A stretch of DNA of 64,000 nt from Protopterus annectens (taxonomy: Eukaryota > Chordata > Ceratodontiformes > Protopteridae): contig NC_056733.1 of the NCBI RefSeq assembly GCF_019279795.1, forward strand, positions 1,420,553,800-1,420,617,799. The letters run 5' to 3'. Shown one piece after another: positions 11,870 to 23,250 of the stretch. Both the position numbers and the translations under genes were made by a program. The notes under the pieces are model-generated. The model made no database searches. It had not been told where the DNA came from and saw only the letters and a program-made list of their open reading frames with translations. The number at the start of each line of letters is the position of its first letter. Position 1 is the stretch's first letter.

Positions 11870-12665
11870 CGGCTTGATGTAGTCTGGTGCCTTGATTTGT
11901 TGTTCTCAGGTTATGAGATCCATTTGCTGGACTCTTTCTAAAAATGACATTATGAGGGCAGCAAAGACTTTAGTCAGCATCTGGGAACCCTAGAATGATA
12001 GGTGCAAGACATCCCTGGCAAAGCAAGAGTGACTGTCTAGTATCTCCTCCCATGCTGATTCGTACTGGATCCCCCTAGGATGGTACCAGCTATGCAGCAA
12101 ATTGTTGAAGCCAGTCATTTTATCTCTGTACTTTGGTATCATTCAAAGAGAAGGAAGGATTCCGCTCAAAACCAGGGTCTTACCCGCATTTGTAAAATGC
12201 ATGGAGAGCTCTATCATGCCTCTCTGCATATCCCTAAAGGTTTTATGTGCAAGGTTGTTCATATCCCCTTGGACCACTTCCATGTCTTATTTATTTATTT
12301 GGCTTAAGGGTCTTTAAGGCACTTGATATATCAGAGATCCTGACTCCTGAAAGGCAACTTACTGTCACCTTCTCTTTTTTCAGCCTTGTGAGTGTTGAGT
12401 CGATGTGTCTGACAATGGAGTCACCTGTCACTAGTGCACTTTTGTTAGAACTGTGTCTAAATGATAAGTTTTGGATTGATTAATTATCTGGTGACTCTTT
12501 ACTATGCTAGTACTAACAGATGTTATAGTGTTTGATTTATGCCAATCCCTAGATTTACTAGGTCTTGAAAGCCTAAGCAGTAACATTTTGATGTCATCAA
12601 TGTGTGATGAGAACCATCCCTTTGATTGAACATTTGGAATGTTAAAGTTTTGTAATGCCAGCATT
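11870..12665 (-). pseudogene. CR1 ORF1 with SGNH esterase-like domain
   Basis: Minus-strand blocks recognisable from CR1 ORF1 esterases are VTGDSIVRHID near 12392-12424 (GDS with the nucleophile Ser), VSCLSGVRISDIS shortly after, FTNAGKTLVLSGILPSL near 12145-12195, and ARDVLHLS near 11995-12030, which would supply the Asp-x-x-His pair. Several stops and shifts separate them. In CR1 elements this ORF1 is translated ahead of ORF2 and is thought to aid membrane or RNP steps. Its presence places the element in the CR1 group rather than L2. Confidence 0.72.
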
Positions 12666-12700
12666 ACTTAGTGGGAGGTAGCGGTGAATGGGGCATGCGT

Positions 12701-13795
12701 ATTTGCCCTTTAATCACTGTTGTGTGATCTTGGATTCACAGGTGGTGTGGGGGATTGTGGGTGGTGCAGAGGGGGTTTGATCCCGTGCAATTTTTTGTTT
12801 GTTTGCTTGTTTGTTTAGTGTATGTTTTATATATTTTGAGTTCAGCTTTTTTAGGTCAATCAGTTTAAGTTCAGCATTTTGGGATTTTTTTTTTTACTTT
12901 AGGTAGTACACTCTGTGTGATAGTTTATTGTATGTTTGTGTGGAATGCAGGGGTGATGTATATTGAACACAAAGTAGTGTTTGTGAGAGGGAAGCCTCAA
13001 ATCTGGCTGAGTACTCACTGCTGTTTATTCCTTGACTGCTACTGAAATTAATTCATTTTTTTAACATTCCTACTCTCTTTATGAGACACAGACACATTAT
13101 GGCTCAAGTCCCAGTGCACAGTGTTATGACAGCTCTGTCAGTATCTACTTACATAATATATGGTTGTCAATTTCTATCATGTGCTGTAATGCAAACTTAA
13201 AAAAAAAAAAACAGATTGTTTAATCAGCTGGATTGCATCACATTTCTCTGACGTACCCACTGATCATAAATTTTTGCAATGGGGCCTTGTTTCAAAATCA
13301 GGCACTTTCGACTGGAAATTACTTCCCATTTTTCATAATATCCACTTTGTCTAGAAAGACACCTGGATTACATTAAATTACCTTTGAAAAAGAGTGATGC
13401 TTTTCCATTGTAACTGCTAATAACAAGTAATGTTCACTTACAGCATCTGAATCTGCTTTCAATTATTTTACATATAATGCTATAATATCCAACAAATGCA
13501 ATTTTGTTTAGAAAATATGAATTTATGTTATTTCACCAATAAATTAAAAAGCAACATGTTAATTATTTTTTAGGTCTAAACTGATGATTCCTCTGTGACA
13601 AAGTTTATAAAGTTTGAAAGTATAAATTGACACTTTATTAAACTGGGATGTTTAGCGACATACCTTGTTTTACTTGCTCACCGAATTTAACAATTTAAGC
13701 TGCAAAAGGGAAGCTTGGTCTTCTTGGTTTCATAAGTCCCTGGTGCAATCATTTGTGATTTGAAATTCCTTAATAACCCTCTCATAGTCTTTTTC
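12701..13795. other. Unassigned AT-rich spacer
   Basis: This lies upstream of the CR1 5' region. A short TTTG-repeat tract lies near 12795-12820 and an A run near 13199-13211. Part may be CR1 5' UTR. No gene recognised. Confidence 0.5.
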
Positions 13796-13916
13796 CCTCT
13801 CTCTCTCTCTCTCACACACATGGACCCCCCCCCCCCCCACACACACACACACACACACACACTCACTCACTCACTCACTCACTCACTCACTCACTCACTC
13901 ACTCACTCACTCACTC
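13796..13916. repeat. Compound microsatellite (CT)n-(CA)n-C-run-(AC)n-(ACTC)n
   Basis: Successive simple repeats are CT dinucleotides, a short CACA tract, a C run, AC dinucleotides and then about fourteen ACTC tetranucleotides. A 64-codon frame through it is a by-product of the repeat, not a gene. Confidence 0.95.
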
Positions 13917-14140
13917 TGCTGTTTAGCAGCTTCTTCTGGGGAAAGATACAATAATTCTCAATAATTTCACCACGCTATCTTTGAAAGATACACTGTCCAC
14001 TGCTGCTATTGACACTTGTTTTGACAAAATGCAGCACTGTCTCCGAGTTCCTTCTCTCAAGTATAGTTTTTGCGCAAAGAAATGGAAGCTTCTGAGTCAT
14101 GTTACATTTTCTAAATAATTCAGCTTTTAATGGAAAAAGA

Positions 14141-14330
14141 AGTTATGTACTCACCATGACGTTCCATCTGTGGTGTACATTTTCATTCTTCCTCAACAAC
14201 TGAGTAGAGATCCGACCCTCGGATCTGACTCGGCCACTTTTTACAGCTCGTGGATACTGGAAATGCTCAAACTCCTCCCTTACCCATAATGCTCTTGTCT
14301 CCTACCATACCTCAGATCTTGTTTACTAGC
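14141..14330. repeat. DIRS (old copy) left terminal inverted repeat
   Basis: It begins AGTTATGTACTCACCATGACG and includes GATCCGACCCTCGGATCTGAC, GGCCACTTTTTACAGC and CCTACCATACCTCAGATCTTG. The same blocks appear inverted at 26300-26487. This end is at the 3' side of the minus-strand coding sequence. Confidence 0.85.
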
Positions 14331-14484
14331 CTTATAGTTTCATAGAACTTTAGAAACAATACTAGGATGAGAAACCAATACCTGGAGCTCAAAGGTAGGA
14401 ACACTGGTCCCCTTATTATCTTCCCATTTTTTCGGGAGTCACAAACCAATTGGTAGGGGGCTGGAGAGACAGGAGCTAAAGAAG

Positions 14485-14582
14485 AATGAAAATGGACAAC
14501 ACGATGTAACATTATGGTGAGTTCATGACTTCTTTGTCTGATGTTGCAAATTTTCATTCCTTCCTCAACAATTGGGACAGAG
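14485..14582. repeat. DIRS (old copy) internal complementary region
   Basis: The first half, GAATGAAAATGGACAACACG to GGTGAGTTCATGACTT, is the inverted complement of the outermost left end. The second half, GTCTGATGTTGCAAATTTTC to CTCAACAATTGGG, is the inverted complement of the outermost right end. Such a region templates completion of the ends during DIRS replication through a circular intermediate. Confidence 0.8.
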
Positions 14583-14611
14583 TCCCTAGCTACCTAAATC
14601 CCATGTGAACT

Positions 14612-15235
14612 CTAAGGAAGGATATTCCTGAGCACTTCTGATCTGAATGCTGTTCTTCCTCTACAGACCAGATTCAATTTGTAATGAGTAATAAAGGTAT
14701 GAGGATTAGCCCAAGTTGCAGCAGCACAGATATCGTCCATGGAAGACCTGGATAAAAATACTGATGAAGTTGCCATGGACTTGGTCGAATGGGCTCTTAA
14801 AGGTTTTGACAAAAACAAACCCAATTTGTTCTAGACAAAGGAAATGCAATCAGTTAACCATTTGGCTAAGGTTACATCTGTAACTGTCTCACCCAATTTC
14901 GATTCTACAAAAGAAACAAATAATTGATCTGTTTTTCCAAAATTCTTTACTCTGTGCAAATAGAAACATAACTGTCTGTGAACATCCAACAAATGTCACA
15001 CTTCTCCTTTGTTTGTGAAATTTGGAAAGAAACCTGGAAGATTAATAGACTGAGTGAGGTTGTATTCTAACACCACTTTGTGAAGAAAGGATGGTTTGAC
15101 TCATAATGCTAGCCTATCTCTATGGACAATTAAATAAGGAAGCTTAGAAGACAAGGCTTGAAGTTCAGAGACTCTTTGACCAGAGGTTATAGCTATCAAA
15201 ACGATAGTTTCCCAGGATAAAAATTTTTGCTCACG
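14612..15235 (-). pseudogene. DIRS tyrosine recombinase, C-terminal part (old copy)
   Basis: The best frame, 14612-14824 (-), has AHSTKSMATS and, about 30 residues on, WANPHTFITHYKL. These align with AHSTRAMATS and WTSPHTFISHYKI of the younger DIRS copy. The catalytic HxxR has become HxxK, while the nucleophile Tyr is still present. The recombinase reading continues to 15235, where a CR1 insertion cuts it; its N-terminal half resumes at 16717. The enzyme would have integrated the circular cDNA. Confidence 0.85.
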
Positions 15236-15239
15236 CTTT

Positions 15240-16630
15240 GCTGATGACTCAAACTGGGATTGAGTCAAACTCCACAAGGGGGGAATCCGCCTTGGATCAC
15301 GGGAACTACCGCCCTATCCATCTGATGAGCCTGATCTGCAAGGGCATGGAACGTATTATCATGGAACATATAAACAAAGACATTGGCAACCTTCAAAACT
15401 GGACCCCACGCAGTTTGGGTTCGTGAAGGGCCAGTCTTGTCTCTTGAACCTGATTAACTTCTTTGAATCAGTCTCCAGAGCCGTGGGCAAGGGTAAGGTG
15501 GTCCACACAGCCTATATGGACCTCACCAAGGCCTTCAACACCATCCCCCACTCTGGAATCATAGATAAACTTACTAAGCTGGGCATTAATCCCTATGTCA
15601 TTCGATGGGTTGCCAAATGGCTTACTGACAGAACCTACACTGTAAAAGTAGTTGACTCCAAATCCAGCTCCAGACAAGTGACAAGTGGAGTACCTCAGGT
15701 TCAGTCCTGGGACCGCTCTTGTTTGGCATCTACTTCTCTGAAGTACAGGCCAACACTAAGGGACTCTGGCTAATAAAGTTCGCAGATGACTGCAAACTGG
15801 GAGTCATTACTAAATCTCCAAATGATGTAGATATTCTACAAAAGGGCCTTACAGAAACAGATGCTTGGTGCCAAAGCCATGGGCTCAAGTTCAATGCCAA
15901 GAAATGTATAGTTATCCCCTTTGGGAAAAAACATGTACCCGTGAATTACCACATAGGTGGCAGTACACTAAACACCGAAAGTGTGATAAGAGACTTAGGG
16001 ACACAGGTGGACAGTGGTCTCACCTTTGATAACCACATCGCCACAACAGTCAGAAAATCCTTCTATGTAACACACCTCATCATTAAGGGCTTTGCATCCA
16101 GAAAAAAGGAGGTCATTGTCCCACTGTACTCATCCCTCATTAGTCCCATTATAGAATACAACACCCCATTTTGTATGTGCCTCTCAAGACATCTGCAACA
16201 ACTGGAAAGGCCACAGAAATACCTCACTAAAAGAATCACAGGCCTAAAGCAGATGCCCTATGCTGACCATCTAAAAAAACTCCACCTATAGTCTGTCGCA
16301 TATCGTCTACTCTGAAGCAATCTTTGCTTAACATACAAGGCCATGTCAAACCCAGAGCTGTTGGACATGCTACACTTAAAGAAATCCTAATCAGTCAGAG
16401 ACACACGCTCCAGGGATCTAAACCTTGACATCACAATGAACAAAACATGCTGGAGGGATAGGTTCCTGACCCAAAGACTCCCCAGTCTCTGGAATAGACT
16501 GCCCATGCATGTCAAGCAGAGCACCTCTTTGGCCCTCTTCAAAAGGAACCTTGATGACAGGATGGGAGATAGGAAATTCACCCCGGGGATCACTTCATTC
16601 ATCTTGCTAGACAGGGGTCCAGGGAAGTAA
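15240..16630 (+). pseudogene. CR1 ORF2 reverse transcriptase and C-terminal region
   Basis: Blocks are NYRPIHLMSLICKGMERII, LLNLINFFESVSRAV, AYMDLTKAFNTIPHSG with motif A Asp, TSGVPQ, and LIKFADDCKLGVI with an intact FADD. Then come WCQSHGLKFNAKKC, RDLGTQVDSGLTFDNHI, a YSSLISPIIEYN block, and at 16436-16630 WNRLPMHVKQST and DDRMGDRKFTPGI. Frame changes occur near 15420, 15710 and 16290. The gene would have encoded the RT for target-primed insertion; it is broken but only moderately diverged from the copy at 28-30 kb. Confidence 0.85.
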
Positions 16631-16715
16631 ATACTGTGGGAAGAAATAGCCAGGGAATTGTTATGGCTAGGCTTGTATAGGCCCTAGGGCCGATAGCCTA
16701 GTACCAACCTTTGAA
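15240..16715 (+). mobile_element. CR1-family LINE, 5'-truncated, inside the DIRS recombinase
   Basis: This is a 5'-truncated CR1 in the orientation opposite to its host DIRS. It keeps the RT and C-terminal regions and a 3' end with GCCCTAGGGCC...GATAGCCTAGTACC...TTGAACCTAT, the family tail seen again at 30.0 and 47.9 kb. DIRS recombinase sequence is recognisable on both sides, so the insertion postdates the DIRS. Confidence 0.82.
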
Positions 16716-16716
16716 C

Positions 16717-17244
16717 CTATAAATCCCATGGCAGAGCTGGATCTTTAAAAGGGGGTCTCAGAAGAAAGGTACCCCTTATAAAGGCTTTACAAAGTTTTGA
16801 AGAAGCTAAGGTGGAATTGTTTACTCGTATATGTACTTTAATAGTCAAAGAGCTAGCCCCTTCATTAAAAATTGTAGCCAAAAACTTGATAACTTTATGT
16901 ACTACTACTGAGAAAGGGTTAGTGTCTTTCTTTTGTTCACAAAAAATATATTTTTTAAATTTACTTATGTGAATCTTCATAGTGGAAGCTTTATGGGAAA
17001 ATAAAAGAATGTAACAGACAGAGGAGGGGATCCTGGGATGTCTAGCTATCAATGGAAATGGAGAAACCATGCTGTCAGCTTTAAGCCTAAAATGTCCTTG
17101 TGAATCATGTATGCCGGGTGAGGCAGAAGGTTTGGAACTGGATCCAGAATCTACAGAGGGTGAGCTAGATGAGGCTAAAGGAAAGGGAACCAAATCTAAC
17201 GAGGTCAATAAGGGGCAATGAGGATAACTTTGCTGTTCAATCAA
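16717..17244 (-). pseudogene. DIRS tyrosine recombinase, N-terminal part (old copy)
   Basis: The minus-strand frame of 175 codons contains HKASTMKIHISKFKKY, which corresponds to HKPSTIKLYSSKWKRF of the younger copy. This is the start of the core-binding domain. It then has SSLTIKVHI and SKLCKAFIRGTFLLRPP, matching FSTIKVQL and RLCKSFLKGVWLLWPP. Its C-terminal half lies at 14612-15235 beyond the CR1 insertion. A Ser/Pro-rich N-terminus overlaps the end of the RNase H region, as in the other DIRS. Confidence 0.82.
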
Positions 17245-17289
17245 AATATTTTATGGAGAAACTTGAGGATTAGAGGGGTTGGGAGGTAA

Positions 17290-18290
17290 GCACAGAGGAG
17301 ACTGGGGGGCCAGTCATGGAGGAGATTGTCTCTTGGTAATTCCCCCGGAGGGGGTCAGGGCAAAGAAGCTGCTGCACTTGTTGTTGAGGGGAGATGCAAA
17401 GAGGTCACAGCAAGGATGATCCCACTGGTGGAATATCTTTCCATAGCTTTCATGTTGAGAGATTACTCAGGAGGCAATAAAATGGATGTGCTCAACTTGT
17501 CTGATATCACTTTGTATTTCCTCTGAATGTGTGTTGCTATCAGAAATCGATTGGATGAGATCACTCATTGCCACACTCTGAGAGCTTCTCGACACAAGAG
17601 GTAGGATCTGTTTCCTCCTTGTTTGTTGATGTACCATAACACTGACATATTGTCCTTCTGTATCCCAACAGTTCTGGAAGGGAGAGAGTCTTCAAAAGGC
17701 CTACAATGTTAGGAGTACTGCTTTCATTTCCAGGACATCAATATGTGTGTTGACCTCTTTGGGGAGCCATCTGCCTTGGACTGTCTTTCCTAAGAAGTAC
17801 CCCACCACCTAATTTGGGAAGCATCAATGGTCACTATGGCTTTGGACTGAGGAAGAATGAAGGGAAGTCCTTGTAATATCTGATCTGAGCGAATCCACTA
17901 CAAGAGGTACTTTTTGCATGCTTGAGTTATTCTGATCTGGGTGGACATAGGTTGGTGTAACATGGACCACTGAGTTGCTAGAGTCCATTGAAGATTTCTC
18001 ATATGATATCTTGCTAAGGGAACCAGAAATGTCATAGTGGACTTTGACCCTAAGGCTTAGAATCAATCGGGCTGATAGAGAAGAATTCTGAATTATCTTT
18101 TTGATTGAAATTGAATAGTTTATACCCTTGGTAAGGGAAGGGAGGCTGTCACTGATATTGTATTGAACAAGGCCCCTATGGACTCTAATGTCTGAGATGG
18201 TTCCAGCTGAAATTTGTTGTGATTGCTGATAATTCCTAAATAAGAGCAAAGTTGGATTACATACTTTCATGCCTTTATCAGAAGACACTT
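17290..18290 (-). pseudogene. DIRS RNase H region (old copy)
   Basis: Minus-strand sequence between the recombinase and the RT. Blocks such as SARLILSL near 18060 align with QARLILQL of the younger DIRS. DNA around 17560-17690 aligns with the stretch encoding the NMSVVWYINKQGG and HIPGKSNVIADRLS blocks at 33.4-33.5 kb. Frames are heavily broken. In intact elements this domain removes the RNA template after cDNA synthesis. Confidence 0.65.
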
Positions 18291-18294
18291 GGTC

Positions 18295-19076
18295 GGAGCA
18301 GTTATGAGGCAGTCATCTAAGCATGGAAACACCTGGAATTCCTGCAGTCTCAAGTGAGCAGCTACTGCTGGCATGCATTTGGTGAACACCCTGGAGGCTG
18401 TGGTGAGACCAAAGGGCAGGGCTCTGATTTGATAATGACTGGCTCCCAGTTGGAAGCGTAGGTATCTTCTGGATCATCTGTTAATTTTTATGTGATAGTA
18501 TGTATCCAGAAGATCTGTTGAGTACATCTAGTCATCCTTGTACAGGAAGGGCAAAATGGACTGAACTGAGACCATCTGGGACTTTGTATACTGAACTGAT
18601 TTGTTCAGATTGCTGAGATCCAAAATTGGTCTCCAGTCTCCTGTTTTCTTTTGGCACCAAAAATAATCTTGAGTAAGTTCTGGACTTTTTCTGGTCTGGG
18701 AAGACCTCTTGGATGACTCTTTTTCTAGCAGCTTTTTATTTCTAGAGCTGCTGCTTTCCTCTGACTGGGTGGAATATTGGGAATTTTGTTTATTATTAAA
18801 GGGGGGTATGGAAAAGGATATTATGGAAATAATTCTCTGCACCCATGTTTCTTTTGTAATATCTAGCCAGGCTCTCTGGTGTAGGGACAGATGATTCCCA
18901 ACTGACTCTAGAGGTGGACAATCAGGCCTCCTTTCAGGAGCACTGGTAGGGTCTGTCAGAGAAGGTATCTCTGGAGCCCTGATTCTGCGGGCCTCCTCTG
19001 CTATGCAGGTGGCATCTTCCTTTAGAGCTCCTCCACATGGATCATGGAAAGGAACCTGGGACTTTCTGAACCACAT
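18295..19076 (-). pseudogene. DIRS reverse transcriptase (old copy)
   Basis: The frame 18528-19076 has CQKKTGDWRPILDLSNLNKSV and SQMVSVQSILPFL. After a frame change come DLLDTYYHIK, LGASHYQIRALPFGLTTA and a CLDD box where the younger copy has YLDD. Motif A keeps its Asp here, unlike the younger copy. Stops and shifts make it non-functional. Confidence 0.8.
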
Positions 19077-19079
19077 TTT

Positions 19080-21373
19080 TCAACCTCCCTGTTGATTCCT
19101 AGAGAAGGTCCTTTGAGGAATCAAAAAACATATGCCCACTGAAGAAAGGGTCTTACCATCTTGCTCACATCTGGAGATTGTGTCTTTCACTTTAGGACCA
19201 AACAATGAACTTCCATCAAATGAAGCAATGAGGAAGGAGGACTTGAAAGGCTCTGCAAAATCACACAGGTACATCCAGGCATGTCTCCTTATGGAACTGT
19301 CTGAATTCTCCACCCTTGAGGTACCTTCAGCTGCATGTGAAATGAGCCTCATGAATGAATTTGATACAGATTGTAGGGTAGCCAAATGTCAGGCAACAGA
19401 ACTTTGTGCCTCAGTATTAATGGTCCCAGAGAGGGATTTGGAAAGTTCTTTAATCAAGTCCCAAGTCTGGTAAAATGTGCCAAATAATTCAGTCACCTGA
19501 GTGCAAAAGTCACTGAAGCATACATATGCTTCCCAATCTGTCCAATGCTCCTGACTCCCTGTTAGGGGGATGGACAGATGAACCCTGTTACATGAGTTGC
19601 TTCTTTGTGACGCTGCTAAAACAATGGCATCTACTGGTACACCTTTGTTCCAAAACTCTCTTCCTTTCAGTGGTGCCAGGATCTCGTCTGGTCTCTTGGG
19701 GATCCACTCAATAGCGTCGGGTTCCTTCCACGGCCACCTAGAGATCAAATAAATAAGCTCATCAGTGGGCAGAGTCACCCAGGACATAGATGGGCCAGAC
19801 CCAATGGCTTCCAGGAATACAGATTCCTGTTGGGAAGGGTTATCAGTAGACCAACAACTTCTTTGCTTGAGGATCTCCAGGATGTCTCCAAAGGAAACAT
19901 AGGTTCATAGATTAGTACTAAGCTAACTGCCCTTGCGAGCCATTTTAAGCCTAGCCAATTATCCCTTGTGAGACTCAAACCCTGCACCTTGTGCTTGCAA
20001 GGCAAACACCTTAACCATTAGGCCACCCTCCCAACTTCATCAGGTAGTGATCTTGGGGACCCTTCCCCCTTATCAAAATTGGTATCTTCTGTGATCAACT
20101 GTTGAGGAGACTCTAAGTATCTCGTCTTGCACTTTCTCTTCCTAGGGACTTATTCAGTGGGATGCTCAGGAGAAGTATCAGAAGAAATAAGTATACCCTG
20201 CTGAGTAACCTGGAAACTGTGGGCTGGCTGTCGCTGTGGAGTAGAGTGTTGAGGCTCAAGGCACAAAGACATATGGGATCTAGAAGGAATATCCAAGCAG
20301 GGTGGAATCATCTGTCCTCCAGAAGCAGAGAACGCTTTTTCACCACCTCAAAGGCAGAATGTTCTGGGGAGAAGGAGGCCAACAGAGCTGACAAGGCATG
20401 CTTCTAGACTGCCATCTGCCTGTGACCTGTAGGCAGCCCACCCAAGATAGAGGTTGGAGCTAAGCTGTCCATTGCTGAAGCTCTGTGGGGCAGAGATGGC
20501 TCTGAAAACATTGGAGTCGACTCTAACACCTTGGATCCGACAATGGCACTACGGCTCAAACAGTCATCCAGCTCTGACACTCTCAGAGCTGGTGCACTCA
20601 GAAAATGTATCAGAGCTGAAGATACAACAACCTTTGGATCTAATACAGACAGTCCCAGAAGACTCAAATCCAAGTGCTCCAAAGCCAAGGGTCAGATTGG
20701 AGAAGGAGCCAAGATGGGTAGAGTAGCACTGGTAAAGGTCTCTGGACCCAAAGGCCAGAAGAGGTCCCATCTGAATCTGTAACAAGATAAACTTCCTCAT
20801 CATTTTATCTACATCTGCTTCTGTCAGATGCCTGGAAGAACAAGAAGAAGAGGCCACTGAAGGGGACCTAGAATGGCTGTATCTCTCTAAAAAAAAGGGG
20901 ATGGCAACTGGGAAGGAACCGGGTCCACAGAGGATGCTTCCTGGGTCCAAGGGAGTGGTTTTGGATCCAAGTGAGTCAGATCCGATGACTTGGATCTTTT
21001 TTCAGAAGATGTTGGAGCCAAGGATTTAGTCTTCAGATCCATGGAACTTGGATCCGATCACTAGGACACTTTAGGAGAACGTTCAAAAGTTGAGTCCGAG
21101 CTAGGAGTGGATGAACCAGAAAGATCCAAAGAATGCTTTCTGAACTCCTCCTTATCAGATGTTTTGAAGGTTTGAGCTCCAAACAGAGTCCAAAAAAGCA
21201 GAAGGTAATAAACCTTGTAAAATCAGATTATGTTTTAGTCCACTAAGGCCCGTGGATTAGAGGCCTAACAAATATCACATGATACTTTTAAATGAGCTGG
21301 GCCTAAGCAATAGACACATGAATCATGTACCCACAATCCTTACATTTTTTAAAACCCAAAGGTTTTTCAGCCA
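19080..21373 (-). pseudogene. DIRS gag-like region (old copy)
   Basis: Pieces at 19080-19385 and 19389-19787 align with the central gag of the younger DIRS: SNSFMRLISHAAEGTSR matches VNSFMRLISYAAEGASR, DGSSLFGPKVKDT is identical, and PVDAIVLAASQ matches AVDAMVVASATQ. The N-terminus near 21300-21373 reads GFKKCKDCGYM, matching GFKKCTKCNYKM. The middle part, 20040-21300, is Ser-rich and frame-broken. A tRNA-SINE sits at 19895-20036. The start codon region is cut off from the 5' UTR by the L2-like insertion at 21376. Confidence 0.78.
19895..20036 (-). mobile_element. tRNA-derived SINE with CR1-like 3' tail
   Basis: Read on the minus strand it starts GGGAGGGTGGCCTAATGGTT, with an A-box-like TGGCCTAATGGTTAAGG, then a B-box-like GCAGGGTTTGAGTCTC. 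A tail follows with ATTGGCTAGGCTTAAAATGG and a terminal CTATGAACCTATG. The tail resembles the CR1 3' end (TGGCTAGGCTTATATAGG...CCTATGAACCTATGAA). The head is a Pol III promoter derived from a tRNA; the tail probably recruits CR1 reverse transcriptase. Confidence 0.75.
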
Positions 21374-21375
21374 TT

Positions 21376-21425
21376 GTTTATTTATTTATTTTATTTATTT
21401 ATTTATTTATTTATTTACATTTGTT
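21376..21425 (-). repeat. L2-like 3' tetranucleotide tail
   Basis: TTTA/TTTATT repeats on the plus strand correspond to an AAATAAATAAAT tail on the LINE strand. They mark the 3' boundary of the L2-like insertion. Confidence 0.85.
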
Positions 21426-21718
21426 GACTGGAAGTGTCCAACTGGACGTAGGTAAATTTTCAGCGGAGGCCCGGGGAGAAAAGCTCCACAGTTAAAATAA
21501 ACAGACAGTAGTTACATTGGATTATATAGTGATTAACAATTTAACATAGCAATTAATTACAAACATATTTACAGATGAAGAACCAGTACATCAGTAGACT
21601 ACTAAAATCTTTATCTGAGAAGTACATAACAGACATTAACAAATGTTACAATAAGACGTTCCTGCTGTATAATAAGTACTAGGCTTAGGAGCATCTGAGC
21701 TTGCTATAATCAAGGTAG

Positions 21719-23250
21719 TTAGTGGGGTGGAAAGAAAGGTAGTGGTTGGATGGGGTGGGTGATAGAGTGGGAGTTGCAAGGGCATAGCCAGCATGTTTTT
21801 AGGTGCGCCTTTAGTAAAGTTTTGAAGTGGGTGCATGATCGTACGGAGGTAATTGTGGGTGGGAGGGAGTTCCATAATTTAGCTATGGCACAAGAGAGTA
21901 GTGCTTCACCAGCAGAGTTATTGGCTTTAGTGATCTGCAAGTGATTTTTGTTGCTGGATCTTAGTGGTCTGGTGGTGCGATAGGGTTGGAGTAGATTCTG
22001 GAGGGATGGGACATTTAGTGGAGGGTTTACTAGTTTGTGGGCGAGTGATAGTTGATACCATTGAAGGAGGTGAGGGAGTTCAAGCCAGCCCAGTTCAGCA
22101 AGTGAGAGACAGTGGTGACTACGGTAGGATGCCTCTGTGGCGAATTTGGTGATTTTGTTGTAGCAGGTCTCTAGCTTGTTTAGATCACATTGCCTTAGGT
22201 TGGTATATATTGGAGAGGCATAAAGTAGGGTGGAGATAAGGTGAGAATTTGCTATTGAAATCTTTGCTGCTTTGGTGAGAAGTTGCTTATTTCTGTATAA
22301 CGCTCCTAGTTTTGTGTGGACTTTTTTATGGTCATGGATATGTGAATGTCAAATTTTAGTTTATTGTCTATTTCCACTCCTAGCAATTAGGTGTGTTCAG
22401 TTGGGTATATAGTGGTGTTGTCTTTTGCTGTGATGTTAAAGTGAGAGTTGTTTTGAGTATGTTTGGTGGGTTGGAAGATGAGTAGTTTAGTTTTGTTTGG
22501 GTTGAGTATTAATTGGGCATCAGATAACCAAGTTTCAACAGAGGAAAAGGCTTCCTGTGTGACTTTTTGCAGTTTGGGTAGGGACTAGGCTGAGCAGATG
22601 ATGGTTGAGTCATCTGCGTATTGTATGAGTATGCCATGTTTGGTGGCAGAGGCTAGATTATTGGTGAAATAGAGAAGAGTAGGGGTCCAAGGAAGGATCC
22701 TTGGGGAACCCCTATGGAGACAGGTAGTTGGGGAGATATGTAATTCTGCCATACAACGGATTGTTGACGGTCAGACAGGTAACTCTGAAACCTGTTGGTG
22801 ACTGATTGAGAGAAGGATAGGTTATTGAGGACAGAGAGGAGTTGTTTGTGTGGGACCATGTCAAATGCTTTAGATAGGTCTAGGAAAGTAGCAGACGAGA
22901 GATAGCCATTGTTTTTATGCTGAAGGATAGTGTTAGTAAAGGAGAGTAAGGCAGTGGTGGTGCTATGGTTTGGTCGGAAACCATGCTGAGTATTGGAAAG
23001 GAGGTTGTTAGTAAGGAGGTAGTTTGAGACCTGAGAATGTATGCATCTCTCTAGTATTTTGGAGAGTGGAGAGAGAATAGCTATGGGGCGGTAATTGGTT
23101 AGTTCTGTGGAGGGGCCGCCTTTGTGGAGGGGAATTATATGTGATACTTTCCACAGTGTGGGAACGTAACTTTCTGACAGAGATCGGTTAATCAAGATGG
23201 ATACTGGGTAGGCCAGAGCATCAGCTGCGATTTGTAGGTATTCACTTGGG
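21719..23250 (-). pseudogene. L2-like reverse transcriptase and C-terminal domain
   Basis: The frame 22653-23195 shows SYVPTLWKVSHIIPLHKGG, NYRPIAILSPLSKILERC, TQHGFRPNHSTTTALL, FLDLSKAFDMVPH with motif A Asp, and GVPQGSFLGPLLF. After a shift the motif C region lies near 22580-22640, where the DNA reads QYADDSTII-like. The C-terminal block at 21719-21940 has LWNSLPPTITS and HFKTLLKAHLK, typical of this LINE group. Frame breaks make it inactive, but the block sequences are well kept. Confidence 0.82.

Larger units (their letters stand above)
8305..12700 (-). mobile_element. CR1 LINE, nearly full length but degenerate
   Basis: Read on the minus strand, the copy has an ORF1 with an SGNH esterase-like domain, then an ORF2 endonuclease, RT and C-terminal region. 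It ends near 8309 in a TTCTATGATTCAATGATTA tract resembling the octamer-like CR1 tail. The esterase in ORF1 is diagnostic of CR1 and close relatives. The coding sequence is split by a 0.62-kb inverted-repeat element at 9000-9622 and reads on across it. Stops and shifts are frequent. The 5' end near 12.7 kb is a guess. Confidence 0.78.

Noticed and set aside
13760..13954. A 64-codon frame with His-Thr and Ser-Leu-Thr-His repeats
   Set aside because: Produced by the AC and ACTC microsatellite.
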